From Glossina fuscipes (lineage: Eukaryota; Arthropoda; Insecta; Diptera; Glossinidae), in NCBI RefSeq assembly GCF_014805625.2, contig NW_023998415.1:34604302-34668301 (forward strand): a stretch of DNA of 64,000 bases. The letters run 5' to 3'. Within the stretch, counting starts at the first letter, position 1; the number at the start of each line of letters is the position of its first letter. Below, in pieces: positions 38,808 to 52,018 of this stretch. Under the pieces are notes generated by a model. The model worked only from the letters and a program-made list of their open reading frames with translations. It searched no databases and was not told where the DNA came from. A program made the translations under genes and the position numbers.

Positions 38808-39463
38808 TATATGTCCCACGCCACGTCTGCCAGCCGCGACGTATTCCAAATTTACACTTCAAACAGTTAGTCTACCTAAGCCAGAGTTTGCCGTTCCGAT
38901 AAGCATTAATGCTACAACGCCTACAACGCCAGCTGGCTCATATGCGTCTTCGCCAGTTACCAATACGGGGGCCCGTGCAAAGGATTTTATTACAGTTCGC
39001 GGAGCAACTACGACGAATCAATATTCAGTGACGGCAACGCAAAGTCAGTGCATCGACCCGAAAACTGCTAAACATATGGCTAACAGTTCTACGAGACGTA
39101 TTTTTTGTGGCAGCCGTGAAATATCCGCTGATTCCGGTATAGCTAGCTTAGATATGGCATTGGATAGTTCAACATCCAGTGGGGTTCGTTCGAGTTCACG
39201 TCACGCCTCTCCTAAACGCAGTCGAAGTCGTCCACGTAACCTGCAAATGGTTATGAATGGTCGGGGTAAATTTGAGGTGCGCGATTTAGATGATTCGCTT
39301 TCGAGTGAGTCCAGCTCGATTGTTGAGCCACTGGCTTTACCTAAGCTACCAGCAGAAAATCAAACAGTTCCACTACCTCTAAGTGGCTTGGTACGCTCAA
39401 ACACGGTCTTGAGTCGTGAATCATACGAATTGAAAAGCACACAAAATGTTCATGACGACAGAG
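38808..39463 (+). CDS. CCSER-family protein, Ser/Thr/Pro-rich exon
   Basis: Acceptor CGGTTTAG, donor CAGAG|GTATCA. The leftover AT plus T makes Ile, then CPTPRLPAATYSKFTLQTV. It gives residues 594-812. It has TP and SP sites, an Arg/Ser segment (SRHASPKRSRSRPR) and a DDSLSSESSS acidic-serine patch typical of heavily phosphorylated disordered proteins. GC content is clearly higher than in the flanking introns, and the frame is open across 656 nt. Where the exon ends depends on whether the 63-nt intron that follows is spliced. Confidence 0.78.
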
Positions 39464-39526
39464 GTATCACTCACCTAAACTTCTTTATCCCTACTTATTA
39501 TAGCATAATTTTGAAAAAATTTTCAG

Positions 39527-39654
39527 ATAAAACTAAAAGCAACTCTCGCGACCGTAGCAATTCATCTACGCATGCTCCATCCGAAGAAGATAGTGAGTCG
39601 ATCGATGAAGAAAAATTACATTTGGATAGATCCGCTACGGAAAAAGGGATCAAA
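39527..39654 (+). CDS. CCSER-family protein, acidic short exon
   Basis: Acceptor AATTTTCAG, donor ATCAAA|GTAAGT, ending phase 0. It covers residues 813-855, DKTKSNSRDRSNSSTHA followed by an acidic EEDSESIDEEK stretch. The preceding intron (39464-39526) is 63 nt and has no in-frame stop, so an unspliced message would also read through and gain 21 hydrophobic residues. Confidence 0.72.
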
Positions 39655-39716
39655 GTAAGTTTAAGTGAACGCAACAAATGTTGAATAAATGTTTACTAAG
39701 CAATCGTGAATTTAAG

Positions 39717-39978
39717 GAGCGACAATTCAAAGACATTAACACATGTTCAAGTAAAACTTCTTCACCTGGAAGTTCCATTATATCGTCATGGTGTAATGGC
39801 GGTGAATCGTTAGCTGCAAAGGACTTCAGTAATTTAAGCCTAAGCAGCAGTGAAGATAGCAATAAGAAAGACAATAAATTACAAGAGGAGGAAAAAGAAA
39901 AAGAAGCCAAAATACAACTGGAATTGAATGACGATGACCTGAGCATATTAAATACTGATATGCAAATAAGCACAATTT
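39717..39978 (+). CDS. CCSER-family protein, Ser-rich and acidic exon
   Basis: The acceptor is AATTTAAG at 39714-39716, which keeps phase 0; a nearby CTAAG (39696-39700) would not. Donor ATTT|GTAAGT. It covers residues 856-942, opening ERQFKDINTCSSKTSSPG, with a Ser-rich middle and a charged LQEEEKEKEAK stretch near the end. The upstream intron is 62 bp. The acceptor lacks a strong pyrimidine tract, so this junction was chosen mainly by phase. Confidence 0.68.
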
Positions 39979-40300
39979 GTAAGTAATAATTGAGAACATT
40001 CCCCCTAATCTCTACTACTCCAACTAACATATTCGCATACATATTCGCTTGATTTGGCTAACGCATGAATTGAGGAAAAATTGAAATCATACAGAAACTC
40101 ATTCAATTATGTATTTGATATGTCAGTGTGGAAGAGAGGAGTCTATGCAAATTTTTATATATAGAAATGTGTTATCAAAGAGATAGGTTGTATAAAAAAA
40201 TAAAAAAAAAATAAAAAAATTGAAGAAGAAATTGCTCAGACTATCGCTTGTAATAAAATATTTCTTGGCTTCTTCTTCTTATCTTTTTATCGGTATAAAG

Positions 40301-41024
40301 CATCTCTAACTGAAACTATTGCTCTTAATGCCAGTAATGATACTGATAACGTGCAGGGTGTACAGAAAGAAGTTCCTTTAGAAAAAAGTGAGCGGCCAAA
40401 ATGTTTCTATAATGCTATTGATGAGAATAAATTTGCTGTGATGGCATTAGAGGGTAGTACGTTTCTGTTGGATGATGAGACTTCACCAACGGATAGTTTA
40501 GTTAGTAGCACCGAGTCCGAGGAGGCGCCATGCAAACAAAAGAAACATAAAATAAATGAAGAGCTTCAAGAGAAGGATATAGATGAAATATCGCCAGAGT
40601 TAGATGTGACCAGTCCAAATTCACCCGGCACTCCAACTCATGCCTCTCATTCGTTATCGTTGTCCGATTGCGGAAATCTTATCGATGATGAAATTGCCGA
40701 TCAGCCCGCATTGCTTTTTAATCATGACTCGCAAGATGGCGGCGGTGGTGGGGGCGAAAGCGTTACATCGCGCAAAGATAAAGCCGATACGCCCACTCTA
40801 ATGGAAAGCATGAGTTCAATGCGTAACTCTGTGCACAGTCAAACAAAATCCCGTAGCGCTTTGCATCAAGCCATGGAGTTGAGCTTACGAACACCCCTCT
40901 CTTTACGCAAAGCGGTAATGGAACGCGCCGAATCATTAGACACTTTGTCCCCCTGTGAATCGATCTGTTCTGATGATCTCATGATGGACTTTGATATGAA
41001 CAGTAGTATAGATTCAATAGATAG
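40301..41024 (+). CDS. CCSER-family protein, large conserved exon with DDLM block
   Basis: Acceptor GTATAAAG, donor GATAG|GTAAGA. The leftover T plus CA makes Ser. It covers residues 943-1183. It contains TSPNSPGTPTHASHS phosphosite-like repeats, a six-Gly run, and a C-terminal block with RAESLDTLSPCESICSDDLM then MDFDM. Human CCSER1 has a corresponding SLD...ELDEDDLMLDLEF block at the same relative place, ahead of its coiled coil. This is one of three matches behind the family call. The frame is open for 724 nt, with coding-like composition. Confidence 0.8.
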
Positions 41025-41157
41025 GTAAGAGAAAATTATTTATGTTAAAATCATTTTATTCTCGTTTTCTTTTTCCGTTTTTATTTATTTATTTATTTAT
41101 TTATTTATGTTTTGTTTTGATTTATTTATTTTATTTTATTATTGTTATTATTGATAG

Positions 41158-41313
41158 ATCGGCTTCAATTAAAAGTCGTAGCGGTTCCGATTTAAATAAG
41201 ATCGACGATTCTGAATTGTTTACAGAATTAGATCGTAAGGGTAGTGATGTCATGAAAGAGTTAAGCTCGATATTACGTTCGCACGCAAAGAAGAATAACG
41301 AAAAAGATATCAG
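41158..41313 (+). CDS. CCSER-family protein, exon before the large intron
   Basis: Acceptor TTGATAG, donor ATCAG|GTAAGT. The leftover AG plus A makes Arg. It covers residues 1184-1235, beginning RSASIKSRSGSDLNKIDD and including FTELDRKGSDVMKELSSIL, a probable amphipathic helix. It leaves AG over, matching the acceptor at 59157. The 133-bp intron before it (41025-41157) is T-rich with a (TTTA)n run. Confidence 0.75.
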
Positions 41314-44300
41314 GTAAGTTACTTGCATAAAAATGAAAACAAATTGCAGATAAGATGTTGATGAATGAATTGAATAAAAAACATATTTTTCTTTATTTTT
41401 TAAAAATACACATAAACAACAAAAGTCGTAGTGAGAAAATGGTTTTTTCAAAACCAAACAAAAAAATTGAAAAAAAAATCATTAATAATTTAATTACTAA
41501 GTCACCGACACGTATGTGTGTATTTGTTAATCCAAAAACAGAGCCCAATCACTTATAAGATAAATGCCAAAAGTTTTCCATTTCGATTCCCACAATTTTG
41601 CTTTTAACAAGCAAATGAATGTTGAAAAGACTTTAACTCAAAAACAGCTCACTACAGGCAGAGCTGTGTGAGCGCAAGCAAAAAAAAAATGAATTGTAAA
41701 ACACAAAGGCACAACTCTCGCATTTACATAGATTATCAAATTACCGCAGACTAACAAAAAACAATAATAATAATAATAATAATAATGAGTTAGTCTTATA
41801 ATAAAAGATCGTAACCTTTCACCAAGAAAAAGGCAGAGACAACGCGTACGAGAGATAACTCGTGCATGTATAAATTAAAAAGCAATTTGCCTAAGATATT
41901 AAGCAGAACTGCGGGTACGTAGGCAAACAGATGGCTGCGATCTTAAATTCAATTTAATATAAAATCTTCAATTAATACTTTGTTCTAATTGCGACCAAAG
42001 CCAGACTCGATACGAAATCAATGAAAAAAACAAAAATATATTTATATGGAATTATAATGACAAACGTATGCCTACGTCACGGAGCCTTAGCAAACAAGTG
42101 ACTTCGGTTTATTATTTTAAAATATTTTTTTTATTTTTTTTATTTTTATAATATCTACTCAATCCATTATAATTTCCATTTTCGCCGAGAAGCTTTCGCA
42201 AAAATTTCAAAAAATTTCAAGCAATCCTCTGGACACGCACTTATGCGTGTATAAATTTTCCTTTTTCTGAAAATCTTTTAAACTTTGAAGGACTTGAGCA
42301 ACTAATCAGTATGTATCAGTACCCGGCCTTCAGCACAAATGAGTGAACTGTTCCACGAGCTGGTAAAGCGATTTTTTTTCTTTAATCATTTCATGTACGC
42401 TGGTATCACAAGTCATTGATCGATCTTGTAAATTACTATGAAGATGAGGTTTCATTTTATTTCAAAAGAAGTCTAGATTAGCTATATATACACTAGGTTC
42501 AGGTTTGCCAGTGAAGGTCCAGTAAAGTTTTCAAAGTTTTCTCTGGCATTAAAACCAACCAGCAAATTACTGTACGGGCATATGAATCGCAGATGAAGTT
42601 CGATTTGCAGTGAGAAGCAAAATAATTATATGAATACGAACTGTCGCTTACAAATTTTACGGCTTGTAAAACATTTTACTATGATTCCGCTACACATTTC
42701 TCTATCAGTCTCCGTTGTATCTCTTCTTAAGCATAAGATCTTCAGTTTGCCGCTACTTTCCGTTCGACACAAAAGTTCGCCGAATAGTTGCGAATATTTC
42801 AATTCATAATACAGTTTGTAAATTCGTTTCTTCTTCGTTAAGTCCGTGTTAGCGATACACTCTTGAATTCGAGTATAATGATGGCCCCCAATACTTGCGG
42901 TGTAAATATATAAAATTTGTGCGGATATATGCCAATCATAGAATAGGTTAGACCAATCAATTCGCAATCAATTTGTCAATCTGTCCATATGTCCGCCTAA
43001 TAAATGAGTCAGTGTTTTTTTGAAACTGAATTGAATCGGATCAGTTTCAGGAACACTTCTTAGATAAAATCTTTTTTCGAAAGAGTCTTTATCCGAAATA
43101 AAATTGTATTTTTAATATTCTTTAACTAATATAGATAGAGAATATTATTCTGGATGAAATCCTTTCATACAAACGTCGTTACACAATAATAACCGGTGTA
43201 CGACAACAAGGTCTAGTTTTTGATATATTATGATGCAAGTATGCTCGATTCGTTTAGACGGCATAGATCCCTTTTTCGAATCTTCCGCCCGATAATGTGA
43301 TTTAAAGAATGCCTTCTATACGACGATGAGATTAAATTTTGTATACTTGATTACCAAGGTAGTTGAAAAATTGTAGAAGAGGAGGAAATGGAGACATTTC
43401 GATATCAAAAAATTTCACTTAGATCGAGTGTAAAATTTTATCTGTGCATATCGTGACAAAAACGTGTTCTGCCATAGCAATAACTTGTGTATTGTAACGG
43501 ATTTGTTTGTTCGAAACGCTGGTGCCTGGATTATGTTAAAGTTTGCAAACTCCAATAGTCATGCCTTCTGAAAATATTTTTTTACCAATAGTGCTCTTAC
43601 TAAAAGACAACAAATGTTATGTAGGTGTTGCTAAGTAATTCTCAGTTGATATCCACAGGTTTATGACTTTAGATGCGTGCACTGACCCTTTCGATATACC
43701 AGAACGTTAACAAATACATAATTGTCGTAAATCTGAATATTATCTGCAATCTCTATTTAATGAATGCTTAAGAATAAACTTAGGTTACCTTCGCAACCTA
43801 GTGCAGACCGCTAGTTTTATAGGGAATTGGATAGTAATTTTTTTCTGATCTATCGAACAGCTAGGAGAGTAGAGCCTATGCTGACCCTAAATGTGTATAG
43901 GTCTGTATAAATGCATTAATATACACGTATACATATGTATATATATATATAGCGAGTTTTACTATGCTACATTACTGTTGAAAATACTTGAAAGATATTT
44001 GAAAAATTTGCAGAATTTTTCATTGTCAAGGCCTTAAACATGAACATATTGAAATCTTTTCATACATGGTTGCTAACGGTTCTTTGTTGGCTGACAACAT
44101 TTCTACTATTCACATACAACAACTTTACTTTATTAGTTTGTTAAATTGATTGTAAAATGTCGTTTGCTTGTGCAGGCGTAGATGTTGACGATAAACGATT
44201 TATAACATTCGTGTACTCGTAATGTAAAAACGAAGTTCGTTTCGTGCACTTTTGTTGCTATCGAGTTTTAAAGTTTAACTCGTTTAATTAACTTAATTAA

Positions 44301-46928
44301 TATGATCTTTACCACATATTTACCGTTTTAATAATATATCCAATCTGACAATATATTGGGTGAAGTTATTTGTTTTCATGGTTCAAGTTACAATGTGATC
44401 GCAACACATACATACACACAACTATCTGAAAAGATTGCATAGTCGAAAGAAGAATGTCTAACTATCTATCTCCGGCAGTTGGGAGATAAGAAGAAAAGAA
44501 AAAAAGAAAACAAAAAAAGAAGCAAACAAATCGACGCACAGTCGATGTAGATGAGAGAAACATGGAAAAGCTCTTTTAACCTACAGAAAACTAGCATTTA
44601 ATATGCCTATGTATTTATCGGTTTGTTACTTTCAACACAAACGCAACATTTCAATACCGTCTTCTTTCTTTCTAACAGTATGGCATGCGGGGTTCAACAT
44701 GGGTTAATACCGTTACATGCCGCAATTTACTCTTTACTCTTTTTCCTTTTCAATTTATTCATTTATTTATATTTTATTTATTTATTTATTTATTTTTTTT
44801 TTCTTTCCTTTTTGCACTTTAGCACAAATGCGCACATACTTTTCGATGTTTTTATTTATTTATTTATTTGTTTTTTTTTTTTTAATATTAATTTTCTTCT
44901 GTGTTGTTGGGCCTTCTTTCTCTTTTCATTTGTTATTCACGTTTAGCTCATGGATACCGCATTCCTTTTTCTATGGCAACATGCATAGTTTAATAGTGTT
45001 TGTTCGTTGCTTACAATGTTTGCTCGTTGCCTTAACAATGCAAGAGATAGTTGGCATATAATGCCTGGGTGTTGTGCTGGGAAAGCAGCAACATACCAAA
45101 CAACCACCAGCCCGTCAATCAGTTAAATAACCAATTGATGATGAAAAAAGAAAAAAGTGAGACAATAAATAAATAAATAAATAAACGCAAACATTGGCCA
45201 TTGTCTTTTTCCCATTTGTTGATTGCCTGCCTGCCTGCCAGCCAGCCAGCCAGCCAGCCATCCTATCTGACTGCTTGCTTGTTTGCTATAAACTACTATA
45301 CGGCTGCGATTGCCATTATGTTTATTGCCACAGCATATGAACCTGTTCCCCCATTTTCCGCAATCACGTTTTCGCTTATCTCTAATAACAGCTTTATTTG
45401 CAGAGTATAATTTTTTCTCTACTTAGATGCATAATTGGAATTCGTATCTGTTCGATTTAAAAATCTCATAACCTCTCAGGCATGTTCGTTCAGACAGCGT
45501 CAATATTCTTCCCGTTTATGCACAAGAATAATACGAAAATGAAACAGACATCAAATATAAATAAATGATAAGCTTTAAGAGAATTATTAAGAGTATTTTT
45601 GATCGGTAAAAGAGAAAATAATGACAACACTGTTAACGATCGCATTCTTATTTGTTTCAATAACGCACACACATATGCAAGTAAACATATTACATTTTCA
45701 ATAATGCAGCATCGTAAAGGTCATGATATGTTCACTGTTAAGTATGAGTCACGATCCAAATATGTAAAATAAAGCATAACGAACGTTGTACTTGCATACC
45801 GATATGTATATGCGAGTAAATAAATCATATTAACCGAAACAGGAAAAAGAAGAAACGCGAAACGCGAAACGAGTCGGCTTAAAACGAATTTTTCTTACAT
45901 CCACAATTAGATGAGCTTTTTAAAAAGTGATTAGAATTGTGCGTAAGAGTAAGGTATTGCAAGATGGCGCTAAGGCCGCTTATTCCAAGCATAACCATTT
46001 AAAACGATCTTAACGATTACACGGCAGTATTTTAAAAAGATGCTCAACGCACTAACGACGAACGTTTTTAAAGGGTTGTGATGTAGGAGATAAGATAAAT
46101 CAATATTTTTACTAACTGCTCACGGATCGAGCTATGGAGCAAGCTCGTTAAATATTTGTACCTTAAGCTAGGACACGGTATGTCCTCCAGACAAAAAAAA
46201 AAAAAAACATATGAAGCCTCGACGTGGATCAATACACTTGACTCATTTAGTATATCTAGCGTTTGATGGATGATGAGCATAAGAATATAAATCATTTTGG
46301 AAAGAAAGTCAAGCGAAAACAAGTTGGACTGCATTGCATCCATTGTTTTTTATTTTCTTTTCTTTAGGCAGTCCTACCTCATCGAACAGTGTGTTAAGTT
46401 CGTGGTCGACTATGTACATCACGCTTCAGATCATCTATCCATATATATATATATATACATATATACATATATGTGTACTACAGTAGAATCCAAAATAGGG
46501 CAAATGTCACGTTCCGGGGGAAAAAAAATAATGGTCGATAATCTTCTTAAGAAAATGTCAACTTACTTCCCATGAACCATTTGCATCTTTTGTTGCACAT
46601 ATCGTAGCATGTTATAGAAATAAACTGGGAATCTCGGGGGAATGTGCTGTTCGACAAAGATGCTCTATCTAAATTCGTTCAAATCGGGAGAGAAATATAT
46701 TGGGAATGAAATAGTTCGTCTAAAACCACGCAAAACCTCTTCCTAATTCTAAATATTAAAAGTCTCGGAAAATACCATATAAAATGGAATGGAACGAGGG
46801 GGCGACGAGAGAGCGATTTTGTGATACTGCGTTTTGTACTTGTATGGTGGTACACGTTTGCGCCATAGCAGTAGAGATGCACACCAGCGTACGCTCGTTT
46901 ATAACTTACAATCCGTAGTTAGTTTGCA

Positions 46929-46970
<42 letters not shown>
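46929..46970. repeat. (AT)n microsatellite
   Basis: About 20 AT units in the large intron. Similar tracts occur at 11299-11324, 16298-16340, 20700-20732, 20873-20908, 23967-24000, 35660-35711, 36251-36279, 59603-59660, 61810-61846 and 63943-63961. Confidence 0.9.
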
Positions 46971-46972
<2 letters not shown>

Positions 46973-49234
46973 TATGCGTGTGTTTGCTTTTGCATTGAAA
47001 TATCAATATTATTAACTACACCACGAATATGTTTCACTTTCCACATGTACCCGGTGTGCATGCAGTCAAGTGCTATAGACAAATTTATGATATACGGCAG
47101 ACATACGACAGAGATTTCAGAGAAATCTTACAATAACTAAAAGCCTTTCAATGTGCTCTCAAAAGCGACTTGTGCAGCAATAAAATTTTTACTCTCAAGA
47201 AACACTTTCATATATAAACAGAGTAAAACTAAATTTTACAATAACAACAAGACTTTCGATATCCACTCAGAGAAGCCTTTACACTTTTAGTCGATTTTTT
47301 CTCTCTAAACGATAAAGACATGGAAGACGTGGACGCGGATGTTTGACTTACAATCCAGTGTTTGTCGCATTTTTTCTTTTCGCAAAAGTTCATTAGGATA
47401 TTTGTGTACAAAAGGGTGCGTGTGTGTGTGTGTTTATTATTCAATTAATTTATGTAAACATATTAGATAGAAAACGTGTGCTTAGTGCGTTTAGATTGTT
47501 TCAAGTTAAGCGGTCGCATCCAGTTTATTAACGCTATTAACTACATATTGGGCAAGAACGGTTTCCGACGAGTGAAAACGTGCATCTTATGTCCTAGTAA
47601 AAGACTTAAAGTGACTGAAATCGCTTAAGGCAAACGAATGCTCATACGCTTATTGCTTATTGTCATTTTAAAGCGCAGCCTAGAAGAGTAACAACAACAA
47701 ACAAGCCCCAGCAACCAAAGTTGAAATTGAAATTGTGGAAGAAATGAACTTTTAAAGGAGGACGAGAAGGCGACAAGGCGACAGGGCGAGACCAGCAAAT
47801 GAATGAGACTGAGAGTCGATGACGGACTGGATGTTAATTAATATAAAAAAAAAAAATAAATAAAAAAAAACTCCAATTAGAACAAAGAAGCATTTCTTCA
47901 ATTGTCTGTGACATGCATGCTCTTCTACGTACGGTATGACTATTTCAAATTTATTAATACTTAACTGCAGGCAAACATTTCTTATGCAACGTGAACGATT
48001 GCCTATAAATGAGCGACCATTAGAACGCCCAATAGCATTTGGTATTACACGTTGTTGCACGTTGGTGTCGAGAGCATTGCAGACATAAATGCAATGCTTA
48101 GCATTAACTTTAAACTGCTTTACCAAGTGTATCGCTATGCAAAGCATTAACGTAGTTGTGAATTTGCATGAGAGTTTGATTGTCAAAAGAAAGAAAGAAA
48201 AAAGAAATAAAATAATAATATATAAATAAATAAATAAATAAATATATAAATAAATATATAAATAACTAAACAATACCAAATATGTATAATTGTTACAGCT
48301 ATTTACGTGCATATATAGTTATGTATGTAGGTACGTAATTTGTGGTATTGGACGTTATGCTTCTTTCCTAACACTTGCCATTGTTTAAAGATGAAACAAA
48401 ACTTGTTCTGCACCTATGAGCACATGCGCAACACTTTGTTTATCATAAACATTCATACATATACATATACATACAATGGACTCGTAAATATGATAATATT
48501 TCTTTTATGAAATCCATGCTTTTGTTTCATTTGCATATATATACACTGATACCCTTGCCCATGCCCCCATGTGCAGTGTATTGGTTTCATTGGCACACAA
48601 AAACCATAAAAGATACTCTCGCAGACTCTATTTTATTAATAATGATTTTGTGTAAATCCTTCTCTTCATTATTTTCAAAAAAAAAAAAAAAATCACTTTT
48701 TTCGCAGACCCATTGTGTTATCCGAAAAAACTTAATACTTAATTATTTATATTATAATTCAACTAAGACTATATATCCGATGCAAAATTCCAATTTGTGA
48801 TTTGTTTTGTTTCTTTTTTGTTTTAAGCACAGGTTGGTCTAAACCGTATTGAGATTTATTTTCTCATTTAAAAAGTGTAGAGAGAAAATTTTACTAAAAT
48901 ATTTATTACATTTTCTTTGGATAAGTTCGAACGTATATATTATAGATTAAAAAAAAAAAAGAAAAAAAGTAAAACAAGCAAGCAAGCGTGCTACTAAAGA
49001 AACAAAACAAGTGTTTAGTGTAATTTAATGCCCTGTTGATGTAGACCGTTCGTGCAAGTGCAAACACCGTGCAGCATTAGTACCTTATGCAAATTGTGTC
49101 AATTTTCTTCACTATGGAACACCGCATACTGTATGCATGCCGTTCAAATGGGTTATATAGACTTATAGACAGACTTATACACAATCATATAAATATATAT
49201 TCGTGTATAAAGCGAGTTAGTTGAAGCAAGTAAC

Positions 49235-49276
<42 letters not shown>
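49235..49276. repeat. (CTA)14 microsatellite
   Basis: Uninterrupted CTA trinucleotide run in the large intron. Confidence 0.95.
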
Positions 49277-50595
49277 ATGGAAACTAAGATCTACTCAAAC
49301 TTATTCAATGAATATTTTTTATACATGTATTCTCATTCGTCTTAAAAAATCCATTCACTTTTTCTTTTTTCTTAACACCCTACCTATCGTTGAAGTTCAC
49401 ATGCGTGCATATTACATAGCACTGCACTGAAAAAAAGGGTCCAACAGTCTGCCCTTTTACTCGACCGATCAGAGATTATATTCTCTTGGTTTCGCGTTCT
49501 CCTGCATTCTATGTAGAAATCTTCTTTTTTTCACCTAACCCCAAGAGCATTTTTTTTTTTTTCACTGGCAGAATAGTCGGCATTATGTTGTTATGCCAAC
49601 GTAACTGTTTAGCAATCAATTAGGCAAACATTAGTACAAGCAAAACGTATTCTGCATAGGCAAACTAAGCACAGATCTATCAATATTTTCGGGATAGAGA
49701 TAGCTGATGTAATTGTGTGTGATCTTAGCTAGGCTAAGTCATATTCATGCATACAAGAAAAATGTGCAAAACTTTTTCTTATATATTTGTGAATAATAGC
49801 TAAGATACGATCAATATATTTGTAGGGTGTTTTTCTTATTTACTTATTTGCAAAAAATTTTTTATATATTAATAGAATTGCATGAGTCTTAACTACGCAA
49901 TTACATTCTTTGGTCAATGAATGGCGATATTCCACAAGAAGTTACAAACCTGACTAAGGCTAAGTCCAAACTCTTTGAATTCAGTAGACTTAGACGAGTG
50001 TTGCTGTTATTCCCACACTTACACTCAGGACTCGTCCTTTCTATAAATAGCATCAATTGAAGAGTGATTCTTGACTCATGTAGGATCGGTACGTACACGT
50101 GGGCTTTTTACTTTGTAAACTGTAATCACCGAAATGTGGCGAATGTGTGAAAATCATTTTCTCTGTAAACCCTCTCTATTAATTAGTTAGTAGTGGTAAA
50201 TAGTTTTCTTGTTACGGCCAAAACAACTGAGCTTCTCGTTAACTAACTATTTTTAATTGCTTTATTGTGTTTTTCGTTTTTATTTATTTTTCGGTTTTTT
50301 TTTCTTTTAAATTTTTTCGCGAATCAAATAGGTATAGAATGAGAGGAAGTACACCATTGTAAAGTTTCCAAATTTACTGACCGTTAGTTTTGTGGCCCGT
50401 TTTGAATGGTTGCCCGCGTGCTTAGTTTTGTAATAATGACGTACTTTCCAATCTTTTCGCACAGGTGTTATGTTAACACACAACGAGCACAATTTTACAA
50501 TAAAATACTTTGCCTTATATGAAAGCAAGGCATTCGCGAGGTTCACTATTTACGCGCTCTTGGAAGTAAATTTATGGTAAATGTTTTCAAAGCAC

Positions 50596-50598
<3 letters not shown>

Positions 50599-50639
<41 letters not shown>
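50599..50639. repeat. (GT)20 microsatellite
   Basis: Uninterrupted GT dinucleotide run in the large intron. Confidence 0.95.
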
Positions 50640-50642
<3 letters not shown>

Positions 50643-51609
50643 TAACCTTTTTAGTAGCTACCTTTAAATTGTTCAGCTTAAATTTCTGTATTTAACTGCC
50701 TTTCTTCAAAGTTTTACATCTTTATTTATATTCAGCTTCGTAGCGTAATGCCTTAATTACCTTAACTAATCAAAACCATAATCTAGTAAGTCGGACTATG
50801 CCTACTTATCTTACCTGCATATAAAAAGGTAAAATAAATCTCTTAATGATAGAGCTGATGCTTAATTCTATGAATACGATAGAATGCCGAAGTCTCACAG
50901 GTAACTCTAATAGAGCTGGAAAGCCCTTTATATCGATATCGATTTTACGGGTTACGTGTGTGGTTTACTGTTGCGAATGATGCGTCGGTTTTCTTAGATG
51001 CAATATTTTCGCACATTTGAGGACTCGTTTAGCCGAATTCCAAATGTAACTTTCCGTAACGTTCATTATGCGTTTTCGTATCATCCTATTATCCTTGATT
51101 TAATCGACCACATGCACCGACCATCCATCTGCTCTCATTTGTAAAGCAGGCATCGTTCGCGAGTGAATTGCGTCTGCTTCGCTTACTAAAATTCGAATTT
51201 ATCATCAATTGATTAGGTTTCGGAAACATTTGGAATCCACTTGGAATTTGATTTATTTCAATTTCATTATCATTGATGGTGAGTAGTTTCTAATACAATA
51301 TAATAGAAGGCTCATGTGTTTCCTCTAACGAATATAACACTCGAGGAGGAAAAATAAAATTTATTTCTAAAATTTCGTTTTTTTGGATATGTTATGCGCG
51401 TTCCCTTTTGTTCCTTTATGCAGACGAGTAGTTCAATTTCGTTCTGTTCGCCAAGGAACATGTTGTGTTTGCTCGTTCCCATCGAACGACGACGTTCAGT
51501 TATACATATAGCAACACAATACTGAAAATGTCTAATAGTATAGTAATCTGACTTAAAAACTAATTGTGGAAAGTATGAAGTACGTGGGTCAATTTTTAGA
51601 ATCTCACCC

Positions 51610-52018
51610 CCCATAAAAGGGTTCGCATGAAAAGTAAGCCTCTATATAATACAAAGATCTAATTTTTAATATTTTATGAGGAAAAATTTTCTATTATTAG
51701 TAGTTGGAGCAAATAATTCGCTATATCAAGTTTGGATCAGATAGGAATACTTTTCACACCGCAAACCTGCATAAGTGTTTTCATGAGAAGTAAGTCTTTG
51801 GATGGTAACAGTTTGAGTTATGGTACTTCTTAGCGAAAATTGGTGGCTTAGTTTTACTAAATAGTTCACGACTTTGCCTTCGTCTCCATGAGAAGCTAAG
51901 ATATGATATTTTTTTAATATTTCATCAGGATAATAAATAAAGAATTGTATCGGACGATGTGAAATAGGGCATTTAGTGGTCCGCCTTGCTAAGATGACTA
52001 TGATGTTTTTACTTGTTT
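51610..52018 (+). repeat. Interspersed repeat, paired with 33960-34425
   Basis: GCATGAAAAGTAAGCCTCTA near the start, a TAATTTTTAATATTTTATGA stretch, a second GAGAAGTAAGTCTTTGG-like unit, and an end GTGGTCCGCCTTGC...GATGTTTTTACTTG. Shorter tails of the same type (ending TTACTTGT) occur near 30465 and 37950. Confidence 0.5.

Noticed and set aside
44623..45061. Phe/Tyr/Leu-rich frames resembling membrane proteins
   Set aside because: Produced by (TTTA)n and poly(T) DNA. No splice sites or motifs support them.
47752..48312. 186-codon minus-strand frame with hydrophobic stretches
   Set aside because: Its membrane-like parts come from (AAAT)n and A-rich runs read backwards, and nothing in it is a recognised family. 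A short plus-strand candidate exon overlaps it.
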